This document shows, piece after piece, positions 24,799-33,979 of a stretch of 39,139 nt of DNA. The notes below the pieces were generated by a model that saw only the letters and a list, made by a program, of their open reading frames with translations, was not told where the DNA came from and made no database searches. Made by a program: the position numbers and the translations under genes. This stretch comes from Pseudocoprococcus catus (GTDB lineage: Bacteria; Bacillota; Clostridia; Lachnospirales; Lachnospiraceae), in the NCBI RefSeq assembly GCF_902381825.1, contig NZ_LR698973.1, positions 311,253-350,391 on the forward strand, written 5' to 3'. Numbering within the stretch: position 1 is the first letter of the stretch; each line of letters opens with the position of its first letter.

Positions 24799-27700
24799 AT
24801 GAAGCCGATTCAGCTGACAATGCAGGCCTTTGGGTCATATGGGAAGAAGACGGTGATTGATTTTACAAAACCGGATCAGAATTTATTTCTGATAACGGGC
24901 GATACAGGTTCCGGGAAGACGACAATTTTTGACGCTATTGTTTTTGCACTTTACGGAGAAGCCAGTTCTGTTGTGAATAGGAAGAACGGTGCCGAATTAC
25001 AGAGTCAGTTTGCAGCGGCATCTGTGGAGCCTTTTGTGGAATTGATTTTTTCAGAAAAGGAAGGCAGTGAAGATGTGCACTATACGGTTCGACGTGTACC
25101 GAAGCATGTCCGCCCTCTGAAAAGAGGAACCGGTCTGAAGGAAGAGAGCGGCAGTGTGTCGCTGATTATGTCAGACGGAACCGAATATCCGTCAAAGGAA
25201 ACAGACAAGAAGCTGGAAGAAATCGTCGGATTGACGAAGAACCAGTTTATGCAGGTGGCAATGATTGCTCAGGGGGAGTTTATGGCCCTTTTGCGCGCAA
25301 AATCCGATGACAAGAAAGTGATTTTCAGAAAACTTTTTAATACAGAACTTTACCAGAATATTGTGGATGAGCTGGCAAAGCGCCGTAAGGACAAGGACAG
25401 GAAGATCGCACAGATCAAGACAGCCTGTCAGACAGAAGTGGGACATATTCTTGTGCCGAAACTGGTGACAGCGGACGGTGCAGAGACAGATCAGGAACAG
25501 AATGGTGCAGCGGATCAAATAGCGGACGAGTGTAGAGATGCGAATAAACTGCAGGAGTTAAAAGAAAGAATCCTCAAATCGGAAAGGCTTTCATTGCCGG
25601 ATATGGAGGCTTTACTTCAGACCTTGGTATCAGTCAGTGAATGGACGAAGGATAAGATGCAGCAGTCAGAGTCAGAGACAAGCCAGCTGTATGAAGTCTA
25701 TCTGCTGAAAAGAGATGCTGTCACAAAAGCGGGGCAGTTGATGGAACGTTACAAGGAGCTTGAGGATGCTGATAAGGAACTGGGTGAATGTGAAGCGATA
25801 AAGCCTTTGGCGCAGGAATGGCAGCAATGCATGCGGCAGATTGAGGATGCCTATGATATTTTGACGCTTTGGAAGCAATATCAGGAGGTCAGTGGACAGC
25901 TTGAAATAGCCCGACAGGCACTCGCTGCCAATGAGCAGGCACTGCCGGACCAGAAAATGGCCTGTGAACAGGCGGCAGTTCAACTGCAGCAGGCAAAGAA
26001 AGTACAGGAACAGGCATTGATGGATTTCTCGGAAGTGAAAACCCATGTCGAAAATGATTTGGAAGCTTTTTCCAAAATGGCTGAAGCTAAACGGAAGGTG
26101 TTGAATGCTCAAACAAAAGTCGATGAAGCAGGAAAGCAGGCCAGAATAGCAGAGGAAAGTCTGTCAGATCTTGAAAGTAATGAGAAACAGTGGCAGACTC
26201 AGGCTGAACTGCTGTCCGATACGGATAGCCGCATGATTATTTTACAAGGAAAGCAGCGGGATATTGCAGGTATCGGGGCGGATTTTGAGAGCTGGAAGGA
26301 TGAAGAAAAGGATTGCTTCAGCCAACAGAGGTGTGCTGAAGAAGCAGACAAGGTCTATGCTGATGCTAAAGACAGATTTAATAAGGAGAATACGGCTTAC
26401 ATACAGGCCTATAATGATTTCCTTGATGCGCAGGCTGGTTTCCTTGCAGAGAAACTGCAGCGGGGAGAACCTTGCCCGGTCTGTGGTTCGACCATACATC
26501 CGCATCCTCATCAGGCAGAAAAATCGGCATTGACCAAAGAAGAATTGAATACATTGTCTGAGAATGTACGTGAACTTCAAGAGGGACAGGCGGCGGCAGC
26601 GAAAAAAGCCGGAGAGGCAAAAGCAATGCTGGATGCAAAGAAAAAAAATTGCATACAAACTTGGGAAAAACTTCTGCAGAAAGTAATCGCATATAGCCGT
26701 GAAGAGATGGGTGAATTGGACAGTGAAAGGATTCAAAGCCTGATTGAGACTTGGAAGAAAGCGCTGAAAGATGAAGAGAAACAGCTGCATGAAGATGAAA
26801 AGCAGCTGCAGCAGCTCAAAAAACGGCTGACGAAAGCTGTCAAGGACAAAGAAGAATTAACTGCACAAAAAAATAAAGCAGAGAAAATGTCAGCGGATGC
26901 CAAAGCCGAGTTGGCGGCAGCTCAGGCTGAGTTAAAGAGTACATTTATTTCTACATATTATAAATCTGAAGAAGAAGCCAATCAGTCCATGGAGCAGGCT
27001 GAGCGAAGAAAGAAGGATGCAGAAAAGCAATATCAGAGCTGTGATGAAGTTGATAAAAAAGTACGATCAGATAAAGAAAAAACAGAGCTGAAAATTGCAC
27101 AGCATCGACGGGATATTCCGAATTTGCAGGATAAGAGTGAAAAACGAAAAGTAGTCTATACACAGCTGATGGAGGAAAAACAGCTGACGGAGTCTCAATG
27201 GAAGTGTGTGATAGATAGTTATGATAAGGCAGACAGACAGCAGTTTGAAGAAAAAATCAGACAATATCAGAGAAAGCTGAGTGCAGCAGGTAAGCAGAAG
27301 GCAGTAGCAGAGAAAGCCATTGACGGCCGTGTGAAGCCGGATATGGAACAGCTTTGTTCTGAACAAAATGTAGCAGAAGCGGCATGGAAAAAAGAACAGG
27401 CTCTTTATGAGCGCTATGCAGAAATGTATAAAACCAATCATCGGGTTTGTGAAGCGTTGATGCCGAAGATGGCTGAACGAAGCAAAATCATGGAAGAACA
27501 CAGAAGACTGGATGATTTGTACAATTTGTTAGCAGGCAAAGTGACGGGAGCCAGAATGGATATCGAGACGTATGTGCAGCGATATTACCTTGAGAGAATT
27601 CTGTATGCCGCCAATAGGCGTTTCGGTGAAATGTCTGCCGGGCAGTTTGAACTGCGGATGTGTGATATCACGAAGGCGGGTGAAGGAAGAAACAGGGGAC

Positions 27701-28047
27701 TGGATTTGATGGTTTATTCCAACGTCACCGGCAAGGAGAGGGAGGTTCGCACCCTTTCCGGCGGAGAGTCGTTTATGGCGGCATTGTCGCTGGCGCTTGG
27801 CATGGCAGATCAGATCCAGCAGAGTTCATCGGCCATTCATCTGGATATGATGTTTATTGACGAAGGATTCGGCTCATTGGACAGCCAATCAAGAGATCAG
27901 GCAGTTCGGGTATTGCAGCAGATGGCAGGAGGATCGAAGTTGATAGGTATTATTTCACATGTGTCTGAGCTGAAACAGGAAATAGAAGACCAACTGATTG
28001 TCAGCAAAGATGAAGAGGGTAGTTCAGCCAGATGGCAGATCAGCTGA
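24799..28047 (+). CDS. sbcC: Exonuclease subunit SbcC (SMC-like ATPase)
   Basis: This 1082-residue Rad50-type ATPase has Walker A GDTGSGKT at 34-41, a Q-loop in VAMIAQGEF, and a very long coiled coil split by the zinc hook C559-P-V-C562. The ABC signature LSGGES (about 986-991) and Walker B FIDE (about 1019-1022) are at the C-terminal end. Dimers joined by the hook control the SbcD nuclease through ATP binding. The start follows the sbcD stop without a gap, behind a GGGGGTG site. Confidence 0.95.
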   Translation: MKPIQLTMQAFGSYGKKTVIDFTKPDQNLFLITGDTGSGKTTIFDAIVFALYGEASSVVNRKNGAELQSQFAAASVEPFVELIFSEKEGSEDVHYTVRRVPKHVRPLKRGTGLKEESGSVSLIMSDGTEYPSKETDKKLEEIVGLTKNQFMQVAMIAQGEFMALLRAKSDDKKVIFRKLFNTELYQNIVDELAKRRKDKDRKIAQIKTACQTEVGHILVPKLVTADGAETDQEQNGAADQIADECRDANKLQELKERILKSERLSLPDMEALLQTLVSVSEWTKDKMQQSESETSQLYEVYLLKRDAVTKAGQLMERYKELEDADKELGECEAIKPLAQEWQQCMRQIEDAYDILTLWKQYQEVSGQLEIARQALAANEQALPDQKMACEQAAVQLQQAKKVQEQALMDFSEVKTHVENDLEAFSKMAEAKRKVLNAQTKVDEAGKQARIAEESLSDLESNEKQWQTQAELLSDTDSRMIILQGKQRDIAGIGADFESWKDEEKDCFSQQRCAEEADKVYADAKDRFNKENTAYIQAYNDFLDAQAGFLAEKLQRGEPCPVCGSTIHPHPHQAEKSALTKEELNTLSENVRELQEGQAAAAKKAGEAKAMLDAKKKNCIQTWEKLLQKVIAYSREEMGELDSERIQSLIETWKKALKDEEKQLHEDEKQLQQLKKRLTKAVKDKEELTAQKNKAEKMSADAKAELAAAQAELKSTFISTYYKSEEEANQSMEQAERRKKDAEKQYQSCDEVDKKVRSDKEKTELKIAQHRRDIPNLQDKSEKRKVVYTQLMEEKQLTESQWKCVIDSYDKADRQQFEEKIRQYQRKLSAAGKQKAVAEKAIDGRVKPDMEQLCSEQNVAEAAWKKEQALYERYAEMYKTNHRVCEALMPKMAERSKIMEEHRRLDDLYNLLAGKVTGARMDIETYVQRYYLERILYAANRRFGEMSAGQFELRMCDITKAGEGRNRGLDLMVYSNVTGKEREVRTLSGGESFMAALSLALGMADQIQQSSSAIHLDMMFIDEGFGSLDSQSRDQAVRVLQQMAGGSKLIGIISHVSELKQEIEDQLIVSKDEEGSSARWQIS

Positions 28048-28108
28048 CAGCAGGGGCAGTGTTATGCTTATTTGGACGGCAATCCGGTGAATGTATGTGA
28101 TTAATTGA

Positions 28109-28150
28109 TACCTATATTTATACGGGGCATACCTATATTTATACGGGGCA
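28109..28150 (+). repeat. Tandem 21-bp direct repeat upstream of the GGDEF gene promoter
   Basis: Two exact copies of TACCTATATTTATACGGGGC+A lie at 28109-28129 and 28130-28150, ending 4 nt before the -35. The spacing of two helical turns suits a dimeric or paired activator site. Confidence 0.85.
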
Positions 28151-28154
28151 TAAC

Positions 28155-28183
28155 TTGAATTGACAGCAGGAGTATGTTAAAAT
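28155..28183 (+). promoter_or_regulatory. Promoter of the GGDEF-REC-HD-GYP operon
   Basis: TTGAAT (28155-28160) and TAAAAT (28178-28183) are 17 nt apart. A 10-bp hairpin, TGCATCACAG (28206-28215) with CTGTGGTGCA (28223-28232), follows in the leader, with a short TTTTC after it that is too weak to call a terminator. Confidence 0.6.
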
Positions 28184-28310
28184 TGAATTAGCTATAGTAA
28201 TTTTGTGCATCACAGATGAAGGCTGTGGTGCATTTTCATGTATAGAAACGGAATGTACAAAAGCCGATTGCCGCATTTGTTGATGTGGATGTAATACAGG
28301 GAGATAACAA

Positions 28311-30251
28311 ATGGATGCAGGGATAAAGGAGACAAAAGAACAGGCATTAAAGGAAATGGAGCTTTTTAAGACGGTATTTGACGGTGCACGTCTGCTGGAT
28401 ATGCATGCATTACAACTGATCGGAAAGGGGCTGGGCTCCTATTCCCTTACAGAATCGGAGCAGAAGTTTGATTTCTGGGAGAAAGAGCATCCGTGTAACA
28501 ACGACAGCTGTATTGTGCTGCAGGCTCTGAGAGATAAGGACGTTCATACGAAACTGGAATTTATCGGATCTCAGTTGTACGAAGTGACCGCACGCTATAT
28601 GGAAGTCGAAGGAGAACCATATGTTCTGGAACTTGTCAAACGGATGGATGATAACTATATGATCGATGAGAATCAGCGTGAGAAACTGCTGAGACATTTC
28701 GGCGGTTACCATGAGCAACTGTACAAGGATGCTTTGACAGGGGCTTATAACAGACGGTATTTTGAGGAGAAGATCCGTAAATCGACGGTATCAGCCGGAG
28801 TGGCCATGATCGATTTGGATGATTTCAAGTTGTATAATGACTCATTTGGCCATGATACCGGTGATGTTGTGCTGATTACTTTCGTCAATATTATCAAGAA
28901 CTGTACCCGAAAGACAGATATGCTGATTCGCTATGGCGGTGATGAATTTCTTCTGATTATGCCGGGCATCAAAGAAGAGAATTTCAAGAACAAGCTGCTT
29001 CAGATCCTGGAGGAGGTCCACAGAGCAGATGTGCCGGGACATGGCGGTCTGAGATTGTCAGCCAGCATCGGCGGTGTTTTGTCCAACGGCAGTGTGATTG
29101 AGGATGCCATCGGAAGAGCGGACAAGCTGATGTATCAGGCCAAAAATCGCAAGAATATGGTCGTTACAGAGGATAACCTGGTGGCGAATGATATCAAGAA
29201 GGGAATGCTGTGTGATCGTGAGAAAATCAGACAGTTGATTCTGATCGTGGATGATTCGGAACTGAATCGGACGTTGTTGTCAGAAATGCTGAAGGATGAT
29301 TTCAGAATCCTGGAGGCTTCCAACGGACGGGAATGTCTGGATGCACTGGAACAGTACGGTATGGGTATTTCACTTGTTCTGCTGGATATCAATATGCCAG
29401 TGATGGATGGCTTTGAAGTTCTGGTTCAGATGAACCGTAATCACTGGATTGAAGATATTCCTGTTGTTATGATATCCAGTGATGATACAGAGTCCAACAT
29501 TAAGCGAGCATACGATATGGGCGTTTCTGATTATATCCGCAGGCCTTTTGATGCCCAGGTTGTTTTCCGACGCGTCTTCAATACAATCAAATTGTATGCG
29601 AAGCAGCGTCGTCTGATCACTCTTGTAACAGACCAGATTGATGAGAAAGAGAAGAACAATCAGATCATGATCCGTATATTGAGCCAGATTGTTGAGTTTC
29701 GTAATGGTGAGAGCGGGCTTCATGTTGAGCACATTAACATATTAACAGGTCTGCTTCTGGAGCGTCTTGTTCAGAAAACAGATCATTATGATCTGACATG
29801 GTCAGACCAGTATATGATTACATTGGCGTCAGCCCTGCATGATATCGGCAAGATTGGCATTGATGACAAGATTTTGAATAAACCGGGCAGATTGACAAAA
29901 GAGGAATTTGAGATTATGAAGAGTCATACGCTGATTGGCGCATCGATTCTTGAGAATCTTGGATTGTATCAGGAGGAACCGTTGATTAAGACAGCCTATC
30001 AGATCTGCAGATGGCATCATGAGCGATACGACGGCAAAGGTTACCCTGATGGCCTGCGGGGAGATGAGATCCCGATTTCTGCACAGGTTGTTTCTGTAGC
30101 GGATGTGTATGATGCGCTTGTCAATGAACGTGTCTATAAGAAGGCGATCACGCATGAGAAGGCTATTGAAATGATCCTGAATGGTGAGTGCGGTGTGTTT
30201 AATCCGATATTGCTGGAGTGTCTGGTGGATATCAAGGATAAGATATATTAA
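28311..30251 (+). CDS. GGDEF - receiver - HD-GYP cyclic-di-GMP turnover protein
   Basis: This is a 646-residue signalling protein. An N-terminal sensor-like region (~1-135) leads into a GGDEF domain with YGGDEF at 208-213 (diguanylate cyclase). A receiver domain has D359 in LLDINMP as phosphoacceptor. An HD-GYP domain has H510-D511 in HDIGKIG and HHERYDGKGYP from H569 (c-di-GMP hydrolysis). Synthesis and breakdown of c-di-GMP are thus on one chain, joined by a phosphorylation switch. The receiver's usual switch lysine before Pro-Phe reads Arg (RRPF, R411), which is uncommon. No transmembrane segment is seen. The HPt protein 23 nt downstream is a likely phosphate partner. No histidine kinase is in the window. 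Confidence 0.92.
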   Translation: MDAGIKETKEQALKEMELFKTVFDGARLLDMHALQLIGKGLGSYSLTESEQKFDFWEKEHPCNNDSCIVLQALRDKDVHTKLEFIGSQLYEVTARYMEVEGEPYVLELVKRMDDNYMIDENQREKLLRHFGGYHEQLYKDALTGAYNRRYFEEKIRKSTVSAGVAMIDLDDFKLYNDSFGHDTGDVVLITFVNIIKNCTRKTDMLIRYGGDEFLLIMPGIKEENFKNKLLQILEEVHRADVPGHGGLRLSASIGGVLSNGSVIEDAIGRADKLMYQAKNRKNMVVTEDNLVANDIKKGMLCDREKIRQLILIVDDSELNRTLLSEMLKDDFRILEASNGRECLDALEQYGMGISLVLLDINMPVMDGFEVLVQMNRNHWIEDIPVVMISSDDTESNIKRAYDMGVSDYIRRPFDAQVVFRRVFNTIKLYAKQRRLITLVTDQIDEKEKNNQIMIRILSQIVEFRNGESGLHVEHINILTGLLLERLVQKTDHYDLTWSDQYMITLASALHDIGKIGIDDKILNKPGRLTKEEFEIMKSHTLIGASILENLGLYQEEPLIKTAYQICRWHHERYDGKGYPDGLRGDEIPISAQVVSVADVYDALVNERVYKKAITHEKAIEMILNGECGVFNPILLECLVDIKDKIY

Positions 30252-30274
30252 GAGAGTCAATTGGAGGTATTGAG

Positions 30275-30622
30275 ATGACGATAAAAGAAGCCTATGAATC
30301 TATAGAATCGAATTATGATAATGTATTGAAGCGACTCGGAAGTGAAGGGATGATCAAACGTTTTGCAGTTAAATTCATCGATGATCCGACGTTCGGAGAA
30401 TTGAAAAATGCATTAGCAGCAGGAGATGGCGAAAGCGCTTTCCGTGCCGCACATACAATGAAGGGCATTTGCCTGAATCTTGGATTCGACAAGCTCTATG
30501 AAGTGAGTGCGGCTTTAACTGAACAGCTGCGTGGATGCAAAATTGCCGGCAGTGAAGTCATGTATCAGCAGGTTGTTGAACAGTATGACCGTCTGATTGC
30601 TGCAATCAAGGCGATTGATTAA
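30275..30622 (+). CDS. HPt (histidine phosphotransfer) domain protein
   Basis: This 115-residue stand-alone HPt domain carries the phosphorylatable H60 in FRAAHTMKGICLNLGF, then LYEVSAALTEQL. It is expected to shuttle phosphate to or from a receiver. The GGDEF-REC-HD-GYP gene just upstream carries the obvious candidate receiver. GGAGG precedes the ATG and the gap of 23 nt suggests one operon. Confidence 0.9.
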   Translation: MTIKEAYESIESNYDNVLKRLGSEGMIKRFAVKFIDDPTFGELKNALAAGDGESAFRAAHTMKGICLNLGFDKLYEVSAALTEQLRGCKIAGSEVMYQQVVEQYDRLIAAIKAID

Positions 30623-30659
30623 AGGACGTTGATTGATTGAGGCAATGAATGCGTCAAAA

Positions 30660-30723
30660 CAATAGAGAATAGAGCAGCGGTACACATCGGAAATGATGAA
30701 TGGCGCTGCTCTATTTTCTATTG
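30660..30723. terminator. 20-bp bidirectional terminator between the HPt and NlpC/P60 genes
   Basis: CAATAGAGAATAGAGCAGCG (30660-30679) pairs with 30704-30723 over 20 positions with one G-T. Loop is 24 nt. A T-run follows on the plus strand and A-rich sequence lies on the other side. The genes converge, so it serves both. Confidence 0.85.
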
Positions 30724-30731
30724 TTTTTATT

Positions 30732-31727
30732 TTAAACAAAAGGCCGGACCACACCTTTAACTAAAGAATGCTGATAGTTAAGAACAGCAGATTCTGTTAC
30801 CTGATTTGGCCAGGCTTCAATGACTTTATCATCGCCAAGGTAGATGGCAGAATGAATGACGGTACCTTTTTCATTGCAGTAGATAATGATGTCGCCGCGC
30901 TTGCGTTCTTTGTAATCCACATGTTTGAATTTAGAGGAGGCCCAGATATTTGCGGATTCATATTCATAACCCGGTGAGGCATGCCGTACAGGATTGATCG
31001 GACTCATATCGATACCGGCGGCATAAAGGGCCTGCATAATGAGACCGCTACAGTCGATGCCAAGCCCCGGTGCACCGGATGCGCCGATGATATAATTATC
31101 CCCGAGATAGTCATAGGCCCTGCTGATCATGGCTTCAATACAGGCAGTCCGACTGCTGGTATTGTCTATACGAAGCGGTGAAACATAGGCACCGAGGGTG
31201 TACCAGTCCTCCTCAGAAAGTCCCATGGCCAGCCATGTAGTCAGATCAACTGTGCCGGTGGCATCCAGACCATGCTGAGCTTGAAAATCAGCAACTGTGT
31301 CGGCAATTTCAGATGTATAAAGGGCACCGTTCATACCAACAGCATTGCCTAGCCCAAGTGTCTGGATCACTTTGGCTGTTTTTAATCCCTCATAGCCCTC
31401 AGACAATTCATAGTCACCGCCGGATAAGGAAATACTGTCCTGAATCTGGTAATACTTCAGTGGATTCTGGTAAACGCGGTTTCTCAGAACTACTTGATGG
31501 GACAGAAACTGTTCGTATACCATCAAACCGCCCGAGCAAACAACAACCACTACAAGAAACAACAGGATAATTCGACGCCTTAAAGCCCTGCGTCGGGCCT
31601 TCTTCCTGGCTCTTTGCCTTTTTAAACGCTTTTGCCGGAGCTGTTCTCTGACGATTGATTCATCAACCAGAGCAGCTCCATCCTCAAAAGCCAGTTCAGT
31701 ATATAACCCCTTAATATTTCTTCTCAT
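30732..31727 (-). CDS. Membrane-anchored NlpC/P60 cell-wall hydrolase with peptidoglycan-binding domain
   Basis: This 331-residue protein begins with a very basic cytoplasmic tail (~28-52, Arg/Lys-rich), then one transmembrane helix (~53-70). A PG_binding_1-like domain follows (~110-170, with VADFQAQHGLDATGTVDLTTW). The NlpC/P60 domain has C226 in GIDCSGLI and H292 in VIHSAIYLGD. Such enzymes cleave stem-peptide bonds (usually D-Glu-diamino acid) at the cell surface during growth or division. An AGGGGG site precedes ATG 31727 on the minus strand. The strongly basic tail before the helix is unusual in length. Confidence 0.9.
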   Translation of the reverse strand: MRRNIKGLYTELAFEDGAALVDESIVREQLRQKRLKRQRARKKARRRALRRRIILLFLVVVVVCSGGLMVYEQFLSHQVVLRNRVYQNPLKYYQIQDSISLSGGDYELSEGYEGLKTAKVIQTLGLGNAVGMNGALYTSEIADTVADFQAQHGLDATGTVDLTTWLAMGLSEEDWYTLGAYVSPLRIDNTSSRTACIEAMISRAYDYLGDNYIIGASGAPGLGIDCSGLIMQALYAAGIDMSPINPVRHASPGYEYESANIWASSKFKHVDYKERKRGDIIIYCNEKGTVIHSAIYLGDDKVIEAWPNQVTESAVLNYQHSLVKGVVRPFV

Positions 31728-31915
31728 AATTATTATCCCCCTATCACATTATATTAATATGACAACGTATTCGCAGACCGATGAGTTTCGCATGCCATAT
31801 CCAATGAACCTAATAAAAAAATACCATTCCCCTGCATCAAAATTGTATCGCTTTTATTGATTATTACGTTTTTAGAAAAAATTTCTGACATGCTCTTCTC
31901 TATTTTTTCATTATT

Positions 31916-32201
31916 TGTTATACTATACCGTATATTAGGGAACCGGATGAAACACGCTTTGCGAGTTTCATCCGGTATCGCGATATTTGGCAAGGTGACA
32001 TGCGAGCATGGGCTTTGCCTCATTATTCGTGTAAAATATTTACTGATTTAATGTAATAAAGAAATCGGTGAATACGGGAAAGAATGTATGTGATAAATAA
32101 AAGCAGATAGAATGTAAGATGCGGGGAATCTTGCGAGCAAGATCCTTTTATATAAAAAATGATATCTGCTGTACTGTTTAGATGAGACTGGAGGAATGAA
32201 G
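31916..32201 (+). promoter_or_regulatory. Extended -10 promoter and hairpin-rich leader of gatCAB
   Basis: TG-T-TATACT (-10 at 31919-31924) gives an extended -10; no good -35 is visible. The ~270-nt leader holds three hairpins. The first pairs 31942-31953 with 31965-31976 (12 bp, ACCGGATGAAAC). The second pairs 31989-31993 with 32015-32019 and 31999-32003 with 32006-32010. The third pairs 32128-32134 with 32137-32143 inside an outer stem 32102-32109/32163-32170. All three carry GCGAG at the turn. No T-box motif is recognised. The rest of the 31728-31915 gap shows no clear element. Confidence 0.45.
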
Positions 32202-32489
32202 ATGGCAATCACAGATGAAACAATAGAATATGTAGCCGCACTGGCAAAGCTTGATCTGACAGATGAAGAGAAAGAGCGTGCCAAGAAGGATCTCGGCAAT
32301 ATTATCGGCTATGTAGATACAATGAATCAACTTGATACAACAGGTATCGAGCCGATGTCTCATGTATTTGCCTATCATAATGTTTTCAGGGAGGACCTTG
32401 TGACAAACGGACCGGATAGAGACAATATTCTGGCCAATGCCCCTGAAGAGAAAGACGGCGGTTTCAAAGTGCCGAGAACGGTTGAATAG
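32202..32489 (+). CDS. gatC: Asp-tRNA(Asn)/Glu-tRNA(Gln) amidotransferase subunit C
   Basis: This 95-residue subunit has the family opening [21 protein letters not shown], the [18 protein letters not shown] region and the closing [10 protein letters not shown]. GatC wraps GatA and GatB and stabilises the complex. ATG 32202 is preferred over ATG 32196 because GGAGG at 32190-32194 would be too close to the latter. gatA follows by 15 nt. Confidence 0.95.
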   Translation: MAITDETIEYVAALAKLDLTDEEKERAKKDLGNIIGYVDTMNQLDTTGIEPMSHVFAYHNVFREDLVTNGPDRDNILANAPEEKDGGFKVPRTVE

Positions 32490-32504
32490 CGAGGAGAGAA
32501 ACAG

Positions 32505-33977
32505 ATGGAGATCACAGCATTAACAGCTCTTGAATTGGGAAAAAGGATTAAAGCGGGCGAAGTGACGGTGGAAGAAGCTGTTAAAGCCCAGCTTGAGAAG
32601 ATAAAAGAACGGGATAGCGTGTATAACTGCTATGTGACAGTGATGGAAGAAGAAGCCTTAAAGCGTGCGGCAGAAGTACAGAAACAGATCGATGCCGGTG
32701 AACTGAAGGACTCACCGTTGGCCGGTGTACCTGTGGCAATCAAGGATAATATCTGCACAAAAGGTGTCCTGACTACATGCAGTTCGAAGATTTTGAATAA
32801 TTTTAAGCCGCCTTATGATGCGACAGTGATTGAGAAACTGGAAGCGGCAGGGGCTGTTATTATTGGTAAGCTTAATATGGATGAGTTTGCCATGGGAAGT
32901 ACAACAGAGACCTCTTATTTTGGCCCGACAAAGAATCCGTGGAATATAGAACGTGTACCGGGTGGTTCTTCAGGCGGTGCGGCTGCAGCTGTAGCAGCTG
33001 AGGAAGTATGGTATGCACTGGGATCTGATACCGGTGGTTCTATTCGTCAGCCAAGTTCTTTCTGCGGTGTCACAGGTCTGAAACCGACTTACGGCAGTGT
33101 TTCACGATATGGTCTGATTGCCTATGCATCCTCATTGGACCAGATTGGACCGATCGCAAGAAATGTTTCCGATTGTGCGGCAGTTTTTGAAGCCATTGCA
33201 GGTTATGATGTCAAAGACAGTACCAGTGTGAAGATGGATGATTATCATTTTACGGAAGCCCTTGTGGATGATGTGAAAGGACTCCGTATCGGTATTCCGA
33301 AGGGGTATCTGGGTGAAGGTCTGGATCCGGAAGTGAAAGAAGCTGTTTTGGCAGCAGCAAAGACACTGGAAGCAAAAGGCGCCATTGTGGAAATGTTTGA
33401 TATGGATATGGTGGATTATGCGATCCCGGCTTATTATGTCATCGCTTCGGCAGAAGCCAGCTCCAACCTTTCCAGGTTTGACGGTGTGAAATACGGTTAT
33501 CGGACACCGGACTTTGAGGATCTTCAGGATGTTTACAAGAAAACCCGTGATGAGGGCTTTGGTATGGAAGTCAAGCGTCGAATGATGATCGGTGCCTTTG
33601 TATTGAGTTCCGGTTATTACGATGCTTACTATATTAAAGCGCTTCAGGTCAAAGCACTGATCAAGAAAGGTTTTGACGATGCATTTGCAAAATATGATAT
33701 CATCCTTGGACCGACAGCACCGACAACCGCTTTGAAGATGGGTGAGAATCTGTCTGATCCGCTGAAGATGTATCTGGGTGATATTTATACTGTTTCGGTC
33801 AATCTGGCAGGGCTTCCGGGTATCAGTCTGCCATGCGGTATCGACAGCAGCGGACTGCCGATCGGTGTGCAGATGATCGGACAGGCATTTTCAGAAAAAA
33901 CATTGATTCGTGCGGCATATTCACTGGAACAGACAAGAAGCTATGAACGGCCGGCATGTGTGAAGGGAGAGAACTAG
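32505..33977 (+). CDS. gatA: Asp-tRNA(Asn)/Glu-tRNA(Gln) amidotransferase subunit A
   Basis: This 490-residue amidase has the Ser-cisSer-Lys triad: K80 (VAIKDNIC), S155 (PGGSSGGAAAA) and S179 (DTGGSIRQPSS). It frees ammonia from glutamine, which GatB uses to convert Glu-tRNA(Gln) to Gln-tRNA(Gln) or Asp-tRNA(Asn) to Asn-tRNA(Asn). The length is typical. It is the middle gene of the gatCAB operon and stops just before gatB. Confidence 0.96.
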   Translation: MEITALTALELGKRIKAGEVTVEEAVKAQLEKIKERDSVYNCYVTVMEEEALKRAAEVQKQIDAGELKDSPLAGVPVAIKDNICTKGVLTTCSSKILNNFKPPYDATVIEKLEAAGAVIIGKLNMDEFAMGSTTETSYFGPTKNPWNIERVPGGSSGGAAAAVAAEEVWYALGSDTGGSIRQPSSFCGVTGLKPTYGSVSRYGLIAYASSLDQIGPIARNVSDCAAVFEAIAGYDVKDSTSVKMDDYHFTEALVDDVKGLRIGIPKGYLGEGLDPEVKEAVLAAAKTLEAKGAIVEMFDMDMVDYAIPAYYVIASAEASSNLSRFDGVKYGYRTPDFEDLQDVYKKTRDEGFGMEVKRRMMIGAFVLSSGYYDAYYIKALQVKALIKKGFDDAFAKYDIILGPTAPTTALKMGENLSDPLKMYLGDIYTVSVNLAGLPGISLPCGIDSSGLPIGVQMIGQAFSEKTLIRAAYSLEQTRSYERPACVKGEN

Positions 33978-33979
33978 AC

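Noticed and set aside
28109..28150. CRISPR array
   Set aside because: Two abutting repeats with no spacer between them.
31754..32023. 89-aa minus-strand ORF between the NlpC gene and gatC
   Set aside because: It reads through the gatC promoter and two leader hairpins, with no good ribosome binding site. It looks like a by-product of the structured sequence, though an interspersed repeat remains possible.
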